Positions 27,200 through 37,335 are shown, counted from the first letter of the stretch. The stretch: 64,000 nucleotides of DNA from an uncultured Lachnospiraceae bacterium (GCA_910577045.1 CAJTLB010000001.1:124001-188000), one strand, 5' to 3'. Translations and numbers: made by a program. Notes: generated by a model from the letters alone, not told the origin.

Positions 27200-27233
27200 A
27201 TATAAAATGGGGGAACGAAAGGGGTGAGGGTTC

Positions 27234-28208
27234 GTGGGCGAGATATTGTCTCAGGAAGAGATAGACAGTCTATTAAGTGCCTTAAATTCAGGTGAATATG
27301 ATGTCGATGATTATAAAGATTCGCCGGAAAAGTCAATTATTGTATATGATTTTGCAAGACCAACTAAGTTTTCCAAGGATCATTTAAGAACCCTGGTAAA
27401 TATATTTGAACATTATGGAAGGTTGTTATCAACAAATCTTCCGGGTTATTTGAGAAAAAGTGTACAGGTGGAGGTAATTAACTCAGAATCTGTTATTTAT
27501 TCCGAGTTTGCTAATGCACTATCTAATCCTGTACTATTGGGGGTAGTAAGTTTTGCTCCTCTAAAAGGAAGTGTAATTATTGAGTGGGGCCCAAATTTGG
27601 GGTATGCGATGATTGACCGTATGCTGGGTGGATTTGGGTTGCCATTGGAAAAAAACAGGGATTTTTCAGAAATAGAGATGGCAATTATTGAACGGGTGTT
27701 TACGAATTGTGTCTCACTTTTAAGGGAACCCTGGAAAAATGTGGCGCATATTGAGCCAAGGCTGGAACGGATTGAAACAAATACCCAGTTTGCCCAGATT
27801 ATCTCACCAGGAGAAACAATTGCGATTGTCACTATCAGCATAAAAATTGGCGATGTGGAAGGTATGATGAATGTCTGCCTCCCTTATGTTACATTAGAAC
27901 CTATTATGGATAAATTGAATACAAAGTATTGGTTTGCATCTTTAGTAGAACAAGATGAAGGCCATGCAGAGGCAATGGAAATAATGTTGGAAAAGGCTGA
28001 AGTGCCAATTACTGTATTGCTGGGAAAAAGTTCAATTTCTGTAAATGACTTTGTAAATTTGCAAAAAGGTGATATAATAAAGGTGGGTACGAAAATTGAC
28101 GAGGAATTGGATGTTTATGTCGGAAAGATAAAGAAATTCAAGGCACTCCCTGGAACAGCCTCAGATAAATATGCGGTTCGTGTCACATCAATAATTAGAG
28201 AGGAGTAA
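27234..28208 (+). CDS. fliM: Flagellar motor switch protein FliM
   Basis: C-ring protein that binds phosphorylated CheY. The N-terminal CheY-binding motif LSQEEIDSLL is at residues 5-14, the CheC-like middle domain follows (DRMLGGFGLPLEKNRDFSEI near 125), and the C-terminal SpoA domain ends KYAVRVTSI. The start is GTG at 27234 with AAGGGGTGAGGG upstream. 324 aa is standard. Confidence 0.96.
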   Translation: MGEILSQEEIDSLLSALNSGEYDVDDYKDSPEKSIIVYDFARPTKFSKDHLRTLVNIFEHYGRLLSTNLPGYLRKSVQVEVINSESVIYSEFANALSNPVLLGVVSFAPLKGSVIIEWGPNLGYAMIDRMLGGFGLPLEKNRDFSEIEMAIIERVFTNCVSLLREPWKNVAHIEPRLERIETNTQFAQIISPGETIAIVTISIKIGDVEGMMNVCLPYVTLEPIMDKLNTKYWFASLVEQDEGHAEAMEIMLEKAEVPITVLLGKSSISVNDFVNLQKGDIIKVGTKIDEELDVYVGKIKKFKALPGTASDKYAVRVTSIIREE

Positions 28209-28213
28209 GACCA

Positions 28214-29500
28214 ATGGACGGAATGTTATCGCAGGAAGAAATAAATGCTTTGCTTTCAGGTATAGATGATACTGCAGATGCGGGGGCAGATTCAGCATCA
28301 GGGGCAGAGGGGACGGATCCTGGTATAAAATCGCAGGCTGCTAAAGATTTATCGGATTTAGAGAAGGATGCAATTGGGGAAATATCCAATATATCAATGG
28401 GAACAGCAGCAACTACCCTAAATGCCTTAGTAGGGCAGCCAGTTAATATTACGACCCCTACTGTTAGTTATAGTACATGGACAGATATGGCGGCTGATTT
28501 TAAAGCGAGGCCATGTGTTGCTTTGCAGCTCGGTTATAAAGAAGGGTTAGATGGAGAAAATGTCCTTATTTTGAAGGAAAAAGATGTAATGATTATCACT
28601 GATTTGATGATGGGCGGTGATGGGACCAATACATCAGGAGAGTTAGGGGAGCTTCAATTAAGTGCGATTAGTGAAGCGATGAACCAGATGATGGGAAGTT
28701 CTTCTACATCATTGTCCTCAATGATAAATAAGAAAGTTGATATTCTTCCACCAGTTGCAACAATTGTGGATTTTAATGATGATATTAGCTTGGCAGGTAC
28801 TGCTTTCCAAATGACCGAGTTTGTTAAAGTTTCTTTTAAAATGACAATCGGCGATTTGATTAATAGTGAACTTATGCAGTTATATCCACTGGACTTTGCA
28901 AAGAAGATTTATGATATGTTTATGGGAGGGTCAGAAGAGAGTGCACAGCCAGCTCCAAGTCCTGCCCCTACTCCGGCACCACAGCCAGCCGCGCCACAGC
29001 CACAAATGCCCGGTATGGATATGGGCCAGATGCAAGGGATGGGCCAAATGCCTGGCATGGATATGAACCAGATGCAAGGGATGGGCCAAATGCCTGGTTA
29101 TGGTATGCCTTCTACATATGGTATGCCGTATGGTATGCCACCATATGGAATGGGTTATCCATATCCACAACAGTCAATGGAACAGGCAAATGTCAATGTG
29201 CAACCTGCACAATTCCAGGGCTTTACTAATATGGTATCTCCAATACAACAGAAAGAGAACATTGAATTGATTATGGATGTTCCTTTGGAAGTTAAGGTTG
29301 AGCTTGGAAAAACCAATAAGTCGATTAAAGATGTTCTGGAATTTGCCCCTGGGACGGTTATTGAACTGAATAAGATTGCTGGTGAGCCGGTAGATGTACT
29401 CGTAAATGGAAAGTATGTCGCTAAGGGAGAAGTAGTAGTCCTTGAAGAGAATTTTGCAGTTCGTATAACAGAGATTCTTGATGAGAAAAACAAACAATAA
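28214..29500 (+). CDS. fliY: Flagellar motor switch phosphatase FliY (CheC-FliN fusion)
   Basis: Switch component that also removes phosphate from CheY. Residues 1-15 repeat the FliM-type motif (MLSQEEINALL). A CheC-like domain follows with both ExxN sites (GEISNISMGTAATTLN near 56; SEAMNQMMGSSS near 156). The C-terminal FliN/SpoA domain is near 350-428. Between them, about 245-340, lies a Pro/Ala then Met/Gly/Gln/Tyr-rich linker with two copies of a 14-residue unit. Length 428 aa is longer than B. subtilis FliY because of this linker. Confidence 0.94.
   Translation: MDGMLSQEEINALLSGIDDTADAGADSASGAEGTDPGIKSQAAKDLSDLEKDAIGEISNISMGTAATTLNALVGQPVNITTPTVSYSTWTDMAADFKARPCVALQLGYKEGLDGENVLILKEKDVMIITDLMMGGDGTNTSGELGELQLSAISEAMNQMMGSSSTSLSSMINKKVDILPPVATIVDFNDDISLAGTAFQMTEFVKVSFKMTIGDLINSELMQLYPLDFAKKIYDMFMGGSEESAQPAPSPAPTPAPQPAAPQPQMPGMDMGQMQGMGQMPGMDMNQMQGMGQMPGYGMPSTYGMPYGMPPYGMGYPYPQQSMEQANVNVQPAQFQGFTNMVSPIQQKENIELIMDVPLEVKVELGKTNKSIKDVLEFAPGTVIELNKIAGEPVDVLVNGKYVAKGEVVVLEENFAVRITEILDEKNKQ
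29012..29095 (+). repeat. Two 42-bp direct repeats inside fliY
   Basis: Units 29012-29053 and 29054-29095 differ at only a few bases and encode GMDMGQMQGMGQMP and GMDMNQMQGMGQMP. The near-identity indicates recent duplication. Confidence 0.9.
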
Positions 29501-29535
29501 TTTTTTTATAAGCAAAGAATAGGAGAGAGTTAATT

Positions 29536-29898
29536 ATGGCAAAGAACATTTTAATCTGTGATGATGCAGCATTTATGAGAATGATGATCAAGGATATCCT
29601 ATCCAAAAATGGTTATGAAATTGCTGGGGAAGCAGAGAATGGCTTAAAGGCAGTAGAAAAATACCGTGAGGTAAAACCAGATTTGGTAATGATGGATATT
29701 ACAATGCCAGAAATGGATGGAATTCAGGCGTTAAAGAAAATTAAGGAAGAAGATCCATCAGCAACTATTATTATGTGTTCTGCAATGGGACAGCAAGCAA
29801 TGGTTATTGAATCTATTCAGTCTGGGGCAAAAGACTTTATTGTAAAGCCATTTGATAAAGACCGAGTATTGGAGGCAGTAAAGAAGGCAGTTGGATAA
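29536..29898 (+). CDS. cheY: Chemotaxis response regulator CheY
   Basis: Single receiver domain of 120 aa. The acidic pocket ICDD at 7-10, phospho-acceptor Asp54 in VMMDITMP, the Ser in MCSAMG and Lys in IVKPFD are all present. Placed between fliY and fliO, as in B. subtilis, so it is the motor-binding CheY. Confidence 0.96.
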   Translation: MAKNILICDDAAFMRMMIKDILSKNGYEIAGEAENGLKAVEKYREVKPDLVMMDITMPEMDGIQALKKIKEEDPSATIIMCSAMGQQAMVIESIQSGAKDFIVKPFDKDRVLEAVKKAVG

Positions 29899-29899
29899 T

Positions 29900-30268
29900 A
29901 TGATAATGGGGATAGGGTTACAGGGTGCAGATAATGGAGCCCGTCTTATAACGGCTTTCTTTATCTTCCTTTTGGTATTGGCAGTTACATGGGTAGTAAC
30001 AAAGTGGATTGCTGGATTCCAGAAAGGGCGGATGTCAAGTGGAAATATTGAGATCGTTGAAACCTGTTGTCTCTCCCAGACAAAGTATATTCAGATTATC
30101 AGGGTAGGGAGCCGGTACTTGGTAATCGGTGTCTGTAAGGACTCGATTACCATGCTGACCTCCATGGAAGAAGATGAGCTGAACTTAGAAGAGGCAGAAA
30201 AGAAACAAGAAACATTTCAGGAGGTTTTTCAAAGGGTTAAAGAATGGAATCACAAAAAAGAAAAATGA
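29900..30268 (+). CDS. fliO: Flagellar export protein FliO (FliZ-like)
   Basis: Membrane protein assisting FliP assembly. One membrane helix near 15-35 and a small cytoplasmic domain (GNIEIVETCCLSQTKYIQII; GSRYLVIGV) fit FliO. The first in-frame ATG after the cheY stop is 29900; a TTG at 29891 is possible. The end overlaps fliP by 25 bp. 122 aa. Confidence 0.82.
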   Translation: MIMGIGLQGADNGARLITAFFIFLLVLAVTWVVTKWIAGFQKGRMSSGNIEIVETCCLSQTKYIQIIRVGSRYLVIGVCKDSITMLTSMEEDELNLEEAEKKQETFQEVFQRVKEWNHKKEK

Positions 30269-31062
30269 TAAAAAGCTGCTTTACTCTTGTAGCAATCTTC
30301 CTGTTATGTTTTGCTATGGCAGGAAAGGTGTCTGCAGCAAGTACAGGCGTACCAGCAGGTACAGATGTACCAGTTTCAACAACAAATTCCCCTACATTTG
30401 GTTTTACAATACAAACAAGTGGGGAAGAAGGGTTAGCGGGCAGCGTGGAAATGATTATTATATTGACCATTATAGCCCTGGCACCTTCTTTGTTAATTTT
30501 AGTAACTTCTTTTACTAGAATTCTGGTTGTATTACATTTTACAAGGGCAGCGCTTGCAACTCAATCAGCGCCGCCAAACCAAGTGTTAATTGCAATGTCG
30601 CTGTTTTTGACTTTTTTTATTATGTCCCCTGTATTTAGCCAAATAAATACAAATGCGCTGCAACCTTTGCGCGAAGGGACTATTACGCAAGAGGAAGCAA
30701 TTGATGCTGGAATAAAGCCATTAAAAGAGTTTATGTTAAACCAGTTAAATGAAAAGGATTTAAATACTATGCTAGAGATTGGCGGCATGGAAGTACAAGA
30801 AGACCCAATGGACTACAGTTTAGTAGTAATTGTGCCAAGCTTTGTTTTAGGGGAGCTTCGGCAGGCATTTATTATGGGTTTTTTAATTTATATTCCTTTT
30901 ATAGTGATTGATATGGTAGTAGCATCTGTGTTGATGTCAATGGGTATGATGATGCTTCCGCCCACAACAATATCCATGCCATTTAAAATCTTGTTGTTTG
31001 TATTGGCAGACGGATGGAACCTGATTATTGTAAATGTGTTGAAAACATTTGTTATGCCTTAA
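30244..31062 (+). CDS. fliP: Flagellar export gate protein FliP
   Basis: Core of the export gate. An N-terminal signal peptide (KSCFTLVAIFLLCFAMAGK, cleavage near SAA) is followed by the conserved body: LILVTSFTRILVVLHFTRAAL, SAPPNQVLIAMSLFLTFFIM and MGMMMLPPTTISMPFKILLF. Length 272 aa is normal. Overlaps fliO. Confidence 0.96.
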   Translation: MESQKRKMIKSCFTLVAIFLLCFAMAGKVSAASTGVPAGTDVPVSTTNSPTFGFTIQTSGEEGLAGSVEMIIILTIIALAPSLLILVTSFTRILVVLHFTRAALATQSAPPNQVLIAMSLFLTFFIMSPVFSQINTNALQPLREGTITQEEAIDAGIKPLKEFMLNQLNEKDLNTMLEIGGMEVQEDPMDYSLVVIVPSFVLGELRQAFIMGFLIYIPFIVIDMVVASVLMSMGMMMLPPTTISMPFKILLFVLADGWNLIIVNVLKTFVMP

Positions 31063-31091
31063 AGTAGGGCATTGCAGAAAGCGAGGAAGTT

Positions 31092-31361
31092 ATGTCGGAG
31101 GGGATTATTGTCCGAATTACACAGGAGACATTATGGATTATTATTAAATCAGCGGCCCCATTGCTGCTGATTTCGCTGGTAGTGGGATTATGCGTCAGTA
31201 TTTTCCAAACGGTAACGTCTATTCAGGAACAGACTCTTACTTTTGTCCCTAAAATTTTAGCTGTGTTTATGGGGCTGCTTTTATTTGGAAACTGGATACT
31301 GAATAATATGGTTTCTTTAATGAATATGCTGTGGTCAAATTTTGCAGCATATACAAGATAA
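31092..31361 (+). CDS. fliQ: Flagellar export gate protein FliQ
   Basis: Two-helix gate protein of 89 aa; SAAPLLLISLVVGLCVSIFQ with TSIQEQTLTFVPKI is characteristic. Its stop is one base before the likely fliR ATG. Confidence 0.95.
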   Translation: MSEGIIVRITQETLWIIIKSAAPLLLISLVVGLCVSIFQTVTSIQEQTLTFVPKILAVFMGLLLFGNWILNNMVSLMNMLWSNFAAYTR

Positions 31362-31362
31362 T

Positions 31363-32139
31363 ATGACATTTGATACTGGCATTACCGTACAGGACATTGA
31401 AACGTTCCTGATGATTCTGATACGGATTGCAAGTTTTATGACAATAGCACCATTTTTTAATACAAGCAGTGCTCCAATGAGAATAAAGTTAGGCCTTTCC
31501 GTTTTCTTGGCAATGCTTGTGCAGGGTGCTGTATCAATAGAGGTGCCAGAGTATCATACAATTGGGCAATACAGTCTATTGATTATACAGGAAAGTGTAG
31601 CAGGGCTTCTAATAGGGTTGTCCGCATATCTATGTAGTTCTACCATTTTTTTTGCAGGAAGAATGATTGATATGGAGATAGGAATGTCAATGGCAAGCAT
31701 GTTTGATGCGACTACTCGTACACAGGTCAGTGTTTCAGGAAATTTGTATAATTATCTGTTGTTGCTTTTTTTTGTAATTTCAGATATGCACCATTTTCTT
31801 TTAGGGGCACTGGTGGATTCCTTTCAGGTTATTCCAATAGGGGGAGTTAATTTGTCAGGCCTTTATGGGACGATGATTGGATTTTTTGCAGATTATTTTT
31901 CAATTGGGCTGCGTATTATGCTCCCTATTTTTGCAGTAACTCTTATTATGAATGTAGTGCTTGCATTACTTGCTAAAGTGTCCCCGCAGATGAATATGTT
32001 TGCAATTGGTATCCAATTAAAAGTTTTAGTAGGCCTTGGGGTATTGTTTCTTTTAGCAGGAAGCCTTCCTACTATGACAGAATTTGTATTTGACAGGATG
32101 AGATTTATGGTTAGCCAGACTATAAAGGGGATGATGTAG
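31363..32139 (+). CDS. fliR: Flagellar export gate protein FliR
   Basis: Polytopic gate protein with about six membrane helices; FLMILIRIASFMTIAPFF at the start and LMNVVLALLAKVSPQMN are typical. The ATG at 31363 is preferred, one base after the fliQ stop and probably read by coupling since no clear ribosome site is seen; a TTG at 31342 would overlap fliQ. 258 aa. Confidence 0.93.
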   Translation: MTFDTGITVQDIETFLMILIRIASFMTIAPFFNTSSAPMRIKLGLSVFLAMLVQGAVSIEVPEYHTIGQYSLLIIQESVAGLLIGLSAYLCSSTIFFAGRMIDMEIGMSMASMFDATTRTQVSVSGNLYNYLLLLFFVISDMHHFLLGALVDSFQVIPIGGVNLSGLYGTMIGFFADYFSIGLRIMLPIFAVTLIMNVVLALLAKVSPQMNMFAIGIQLKVLVGLGVLFLLAGSLPTMTEFVFDRMRFMVSQTIKGMM

Positions 32140-33233
32140 TGGCAAAAGATGGACCAGGTGGGGAGAAAACCGAGCAACCTACCGCCAAAAAGTTAAATGA
32201 TGCAAGAAGTGAAGGGCAAGTTGCGAAAAGTAAGGATTTAGGGAATGCAATTACATTGCTTACTTTATTTATGCTGTTAAGGATGTTTATCCCAAATATG
32301 GGCCAAAGCTTTTTAGAAGGATTTTATCTGGCATATGGAAAATTTACAGATATGACAGCACGGTCCAACCAAAATTTTACAGTGGATGCTATTCATGAAG
32401 TTATAGTACAATTTATATTGCGGCTGGTATTGCTATTGCTTCCGTTATTTGCAATTGCAGTAGTAGTGGCATTTATAGTAGATCTACTCCAAGTAAAATG
32501 GAAAATAACAACAAAACCCTTAAAACCCAAATTTAGTAAGATGAATCCAATTAATGGCGTGAAACGTTTGTTTTCTACCCGAGCTTTAGTGGAACTGGCA
32601 AAATCTATTGTTATTATTATTGTAATCTTTCTTTTTGTTTATAATGAATTAAAGGATAAGTTTATTTACTTATTTTATTTTTATCGCCTTACGCCAATAG
32701 AGTGTTTATCATTTATTGGGAATTTAGTAATAGATTTAGGTTTTAAGATAAGTGCGGTAATGCTTCTTATTGGCATTGCAGATTATATTTACCAGAAATA
32801 TAAATTCAAAGAAGATATGAAGATGACCAAGCAAGAGGTCAAAGATGAGTTTAAAAATGCAGAAGGAGATCCAGAAATAAAATCAAAACTCCGTAGGAAG
32901 ATGCTTCAAGTATCCCAAAGGAGAATGATGCAGCGTGTTCCAGAAGCAGATGTTGTTATTACAAACCCAACACATTTTGCGGTAGCAATTAAGTATGAGC
33001 CAGGCATGTCAAGGGCACCTGTAGTCCTTGCAAAAGGTGAGGATTATTTAGCTCAGAAAATTAAGGAAGCCGCAAAAGAAAATAATATAGAGATTGTGGA
33101 AAATAAGCCGCTTGCAAGAGCGCTTTATTATAATGTTGATATAGATTCAGAAATTCCGCCAGAATTGTATCAGGCAGTTGCCGAGGTGCTGGCGTTTGTA
33201 TATAAAGTAAAAAATAAGGAATATCATATTTAG
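32139..33233 (+). CDS. flhB: Flagellar export switch protein FlhB
   Basis: Gate protein with four membrane helices and a self-cleaving cytoplasmic domain; the NPTH cleavage site is at residues 276-279. The opening GEKTEQPTAKKLNDARSEGQ is standard. It starts with GTG overlapping the fliR stop by one base, with AAAGGGG upstream. 364 aa. Confidence 0.96.
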   Translation: MAKDGPGGEKTEQPTAKKLNDARSEGQVAKSKDLGNAITLLTLFMLLRMFIPNMGQSFLEGFYLAYGKFTDMTARSNQNFTVDAIHEVIVQFILRLVLLLLPLFAIAVVVAFIVDLLQVKWKITTKPLKPKFSKMNPINGVKRLFSTRALVELAKSIVIIIVIFLFVYNELKDKFIYLFYFYRLTPIECLSFIGNLVIDLGFKISAVMLLIGIADYIYQKYKFKEDMKMTKQEVKDEFKNAEGDPEIKSKLRRKMLQVSQRRMMQRVPEADVVITNPTHFAVAIKYEPGMSRAPVVLAKGEDYLAQKIKEAAKENNIEIVENKPLARALYYNVDIDSEIPPELYQAVAEVLAFVYKVKNKEYHI

Positions 33234-33255
33234 AAAAATTAGGAGGTGTTGACAG

Positions 33256-35292
33256 TTGAAAAGGACAGATATTGCACTTGGGCTTTACTTATTGTCAGCA
33301 ATCGTATTCCTGATTATTCCGTTGCCAGCGACATTATTGGATATTTTGTTAGCATTTAATATGGCAACGGCATTAATTGTAGTGTTTAATGCGCTGTTTG
33401 CCAAAGAGACGTTGGATATGTCAGGATTTCCAACGATTCTTTTATTTACAACAGTATTCCGAATTGGCCTGAACTCAGCATCTACAAAGTTGATTCTAAG
33501 CAGCGGGGATCCTGGAAATGTAGTCCGTACCTTTGGTGAGTTTGTGGGTGGCGGAGATATTGTAATTGGTATTATTGTCTTTATTATTATTATTATTGTA
33601 CAGTTTGCCGTTATTAATAAAGGTTCTGAGCGTGTTGCTGAAGTAACAGCAAGATTTACATTGGATGCGATGCCTGGTAAACAGATGGCAATTGACGGTG
33701 ATTTGAATACAGGTGCCATTACAGATGAAGAGGCAAAACAAAAACGTGAAAAACTCCAACAGGAATCTAGCTTTTATGGTGCTATGGATGGTGCCATGAA
33801 GTATGTAAAAGGAGATGCTACAGCGGGCCTTTTAATTACAGCAGTAAATATTATTGGTGGTATTGCCATGGCAGTATTACGGCGTGGAATGACTATTGGG
33901 GACGCGTTTGATACGTATGTTATTTTAACCATTGGTGATGGTTTAGTTAGCCAGATACCTTCTCTTTTAATTTCTTTGTCAAGTGGTATTATTGTTACAA
34001 AGGCATCAAAAGAAGAAGAAATTGGCGATCAGATTTTTGGGGAACTGTTTTCTATCCCCAAAGTTATGTATATGGTTGGTGGGACACTAGCCTTTTTAGG
34101 TATTGTAACTCCTTTGTCATGGTTTATATTTGTGCCATTTGGCGGTCTCCTTATTTTAGTTGGAAATAGCATTGCACATAAAAGTGGTACAGAGGCAATT
34201 GAAGAGGAAGCTGCTGCATCAGAATTGGAAGCAGATGAAATTAGGAAACCAGAAAGTGTCGTATCACTTTTACAGGTGGATTCTATAGAATTGGAGTTTG
34301 GTTATGGCATTATACCATTGGCAGATGCCAGCCAAGGAGGGGACTTATTGGATCGTGTTGTTATGATACGAAGGCATATTGCATTGGAACTTGGTACTGT
34401 TGTACCAATGATCCGCCTTCGCGACAATATTCAATTAAACCCAAACCAATATATTATTAAGATAAAAGGAATCCAAGTAAGTGATGGGGAAATTTTATTT
34501 GACCACTATATGGCGATGAACCCAGGGTATGTGGAAGAGGAAATTACAGGAATCCCTACCTTTGAGCCATCATTCCACCTTCCAGCAGTATGGATTACAG
34601 AAAGCCAGAGAGAACGTGCAGAATCCTTAGGGTATACAGTAGTGGATCCACCTTCTATTATTGCTACCCATTTAACAGAAGTAATTAAAACTCATTTGGC
34701 AGAGCTGCTTACTAGGCAGGATGTACAGAATTTGGTCAACAATGTAAAGGAAAACAACCCAACCTTAATAGACGAGCTGGTGCCAAAGCTGCTTAATATT
34801 GGTGAAGTCCAGAAGGTATTACAGAATTTATTAAGTGAAGGAATATCTATCCGTGATTTGGTAACAATATTTGAAACACTAGCGGATCATGCTGCAGTAA
34901 CAAGAGATACTGATGTATTGACAGAGTATGTAAGGCAGAGCCTGAAAAGGGCAATTTCTAGCAAGTATTTCCCAGCAAATGAAACGACCAGTGTTGTTAC
35001 CTTAGATCCGCAGGCAGAGCAAGAGATTATGAATTCTGTAAAACAGACAGAACAGGGTGCTTACTTGACTCTAACGCCAGAAAAAACAAGGTCAATTATG
35101 AAATCCGTGGAGGAACAGGTTGGAAAGCTGGAAAGCTTAGGGAAAAATCCGATTATCATTACCTCTCCGATTGTAAGGGCTTATTTTAAGCGTCTTACGC
35201 AGGATTACTTTAAAGATTTAATTGTAGTTTCTTATAATGAAGTTGAATCCAATGTTGAGTTGCAATCAGTAGGGATGGTGACGTGTGCATGA
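33256..35292 (+). CDS. flhA: Flagellar export gate protein FlhA
   Basis: Largest gate protein (678 aa): an eight-helix membrane domain with VFRIGLNSASTKLIL and TARFTLDAMPGKQMAIDGDL, then a cytoplasmic substrate-docking domain from about 330. The start is TTG at 33256, with AGGAGGTG 7 bases before it. Its stop overlaps the flhF ATG as ATGA. Confidence 0.97.
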   Translation: MKRTDIALGLYLLSAIVFLIIPLPATLLDILLAFNMATALIVVFNALFAKETLDMSGFPTILLFTTVFRIGLNSASTKLILSSGDPGNVVRTFGEFVGGGDIVIGIIVFIIIIIVQFAVINKGSERVAEVTARFTLDAMPGKQMAIDGDLNTGAITDEEAKQKREKLQQESSFYGAMDGAMKYVKGDATAGLLITAVNIIGGIAMAVLRRGMTIGDAFDTYVILTIGDGLVSQIPSLLISLSSGIIVTKASKEEEIGDQIFGELFSIPKVMYMVGGTLAFLGIVTPLSWFIFVPFGGLLILVGNSIAHKSGTEAIEEEAAASELEADEIRKPESVVSLLQVDSIELEFGYGIIPLADASQGGDLLDRVVMIRRHIALELGTVVPMIRLRDNIQLNPNQYIIKIKGIQVSDGEILFDHYMAMNPGYVEEEITGIPTFEPSFHLPAVWITESQRERAESLGYTVVDPPSIIATHLTEVIKTHLAELLTRQDVQNLVNNVKENNPTLIDELVPKLLNIGEVQKVLQNLLSEGISIRDLVTIFETLADHAAVTRDTDVLTEYVRQSLKRAISSKYFPANETTSVVTLDPQAEQEIMNSVKQTEQGAYLTLTPEKTRSIMKSVEEQVGKLESLGKNPIIITSPIVRAYFKRLTQDYFKDLIVVSYNEVESNVELQSVGMVTCA

Positions 35293-36446
35293 TAATAAAG
35301 AAATTTCAAGGAAGTACAGAAGAAGAAGCCATTCTGGCCGCCAGGGATGAGATGGGGAATAATGCAGTAGTAATGAATATACGGACTACAAAGAAAAAAG
35401 GAATTTTTCGGTGGTTTAAAAAAGATATTGTAGAAGTAACAGCAGCCCTGGAAGAAAAGGAAGATGCCCCAACTATAAAAACACCTGTTAAAAATATACA
35501 ACATACAGAGATACTTCCATCAGATGGTGAAAAAGAAGTGTTTGAAGATCGTTTAAATAATATACAATCGCTTTTGGAGCAACAGATAAAAAAAGAAGTA
35601 GTTCCAGAAAAAGCCCCAGAACCAATAGAGGAAGAAGAAAAAGAAAGTAATGGGTGCTTAAAATTAGTGTATCAGCAGTTAATTAATAATGAGGTTGAGG
35701 AAGTATATGCAAACCAGATTATTAGTGAAGTAGAAAAACTTTTAAAGAAAGAAGCCCCTTTAGATACTGTATTATCTGCAGTATACCAAAAAATTATTTT
35801 AAAACTGGGAGAACCAGATGATTTTGATGTACAAGAGGGAAAAAAGAAAATATATTTTTTTATTGGCCCGACAGGAGTAGGAAAAACTACTACAATAGCA
35901 AAACTTGCTTCCGATATGAAGCTTACTAGAAAGGCGAAGATAGCATTATTGACGTCAGATACTTATCGGATTGCTGCTGTAGAACAGCTCCGTACCTATG
36001 CAAATATTTTAGATATCCCATTAGATGTAATATATTCAGAAGAGGATTTAAAAGAAGGGTTAGAACGCTTAAAGGAGTATGATGTAATTTTTGTAGATAC
36101 AGCAGGAAGATCCCATAAGAATTTGGAACAGTGCGATGAGCTGTTTCGCCTTATTGAATCAATTGATGAAACATATGGTTTTGAAAAGGAAATTTGCCTT
36201 GTGTTAAGTTTAACAGCAAAGTATAAAGATTTGGAAAAAATTTGTAACACATATTCTAGGCTAGGGACATATAGGATTATTTTTACGAAATTAGATGAGA
36301 CTAGTGCATTAGGGAATATTTTAAATATTGCGATTTTAACAAATGGAAAAATATCATATACTACTTATGGACAGAATGTGCCCGATGATATCAATCTAAT
36401 TGATGTCCAGAGTATTGCAAAACAATTGCTGGGGGGTGTCAATTAA
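35289..36446 (+). CDS. flhF: Flagellar placement GTPase FlhF
   Basis: SRP-family GTPase that sets flagellar site. The N-terminal B domain (MIIKKFQGSTEEEAILAARD) is followed by the NG domain with P-loop IGPTGVGKTTT near 197, DTAGRSHKN near 275 and TKLDETSALGNI. The ATG at 35289, overlapping the flhA stop, is chosen over GTG 35283. 385 aa. Confidence 0.94.
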   Translation: MIIKKFQGSTEEEAILAARDEMGNNAVVMNIRTTKKKGIFRWFKKDIVEVTAALEEKEDAPTIKTPVKNIQHTEILPSDGEKEVFEDRLNNIQSLLEQQIKKEVVPEKAPEPIEEEEKESNGCLKLVYQQLINNEVEEVYANQIISEVEKLLKKEAPLDTVLSAVYQKIILKLGEPDDFDVQEGKKKIYFFIGPTGVGKTTTIAKLASDMKLTRKAKIALLTSDTYRIAAVEQLRTYANILDIPLDVIYSEEDLKEGLERLKEYDVIFVDTAGRSHKNLEQCDELFRLIESIDETYGFEKEICLVLSLTAKYKDLEKICNTYSRLGTYRIIFTKLDETSALGNILNIAILTNGKISYTTYGQNVPDDINLIDVQSIAKQLLGGVN

Positions 36447-36447
36447 T

Positions 36448-37335
36448 ATGGATCAGGCTGAGAAATTGCGTAATATTGTGAAATCACAGGAAGCTGCCAT
36501 AAAATCCAAAGCAAAAATGATTACAGTGACTAGCGGGAAAGGTGGCGTAGGCAAGTCCTCAGTTTCCGTTAATTTGGCAGTTCAGTTCCGTAAAATGGGA
36601 TATAAGGTGTTTATTTTCGATGCAGATTTTGGATTAGCAAATGTAGAGGTTATGTTTGGCGCTATCCCAAGGTATAATCTTTCCGATGTTATTTTCCATG
36701 GAAAACAAATAGAAGAAATTATTGTAGATGGCCCAATGGATATTAAGTTTGTTTCAGGGGGATCTGGCATATCAGAATTGTCCAATATAACATTAGAAAA
36801 TGCTAGGTTTTTGGCTTCAAAATTAATAAAGTTAGAAGATATGGCAGATATTATTATTGTGGATACTGGGGCAGGGATATCGGAAGTAGTAATGGAATTT
36901 GTAAAATCTAGCAGGGAAGTAATTTTGGTAACAACGCCAGAGCCAACTTCTATTACAGATTCTTATGCGTTATTAAAAGCATTATCGAAAAGCCCAGATT
37001 ATGATTCTAAACATACAACAGTAAATGTTGTTTCAAATAAAGTAGATAACCAGGCAGAGGGAAAGCTAGTATATAATAAATTAAGTATTGTGTCTGAAAA
37101 ATTTTTAAATGTAAACCTTAACTTTTTAGGATACATACCAAGCGATTCTAATTTAATGAAAGCAGTTATGCAACAAAAGCCGGTTTCTATGGTTTATGAG
37201 AATTCGAAAGCATCCTTCGCATTTAAAAGGATTGCTGAGGAACTTGTAAAAGAGGATTTCTCTGGAAAAGGAAAAGAAAAAGTGGGTATATCCCAAGTTT
37301 TTTTAAATATATTTCGGGTAAAATCAGGAAAATAA
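36448..37335 (+). CDS. flhG: Flagellar number regulator FlhG (MinD-like ATPase)
   Basis: ParA/MinD-family ATPase that controls FlhF and flagellar number. The deviant Walker A SGKGGVGKSSVSVNLA is near 30, followed by FDADFGLANVEVM and VDTGAGISEVV. An N-terminal helix (DQAEKLRNIVKS) matches the FlhF-activating segment. The ATG at 36448 follows GGGGGGTG; an upstream in-frame start would overlap flhF. 295 aa. Confidence 0.94.
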   Translation: MDQAEKLRNIVKSQEAAIKSKAKMITVTSGKGGVGKSSVSVNLAVQFRKMGYKVFIFDADFGLANVEVMFGAIPRYNLSDVIFHGKQIEEIIVDGPMDIKFVSGGSGISELSNITLENARFLASKLIKLEDMADIIIVDTGAGISEVVMEFVKSSREVILVTTPEPTSITDSYALLKALSKSPDYDSKHTTVNVVSNKVDNQAEGKLVYNKLSIVSEKFLNVNLNFLGYIPSDSNLMKAVMQQKPVSMVYENSKASFAFKRIAEELVKEDFSGKGKEKVGISQVFLNIFRVKSGK

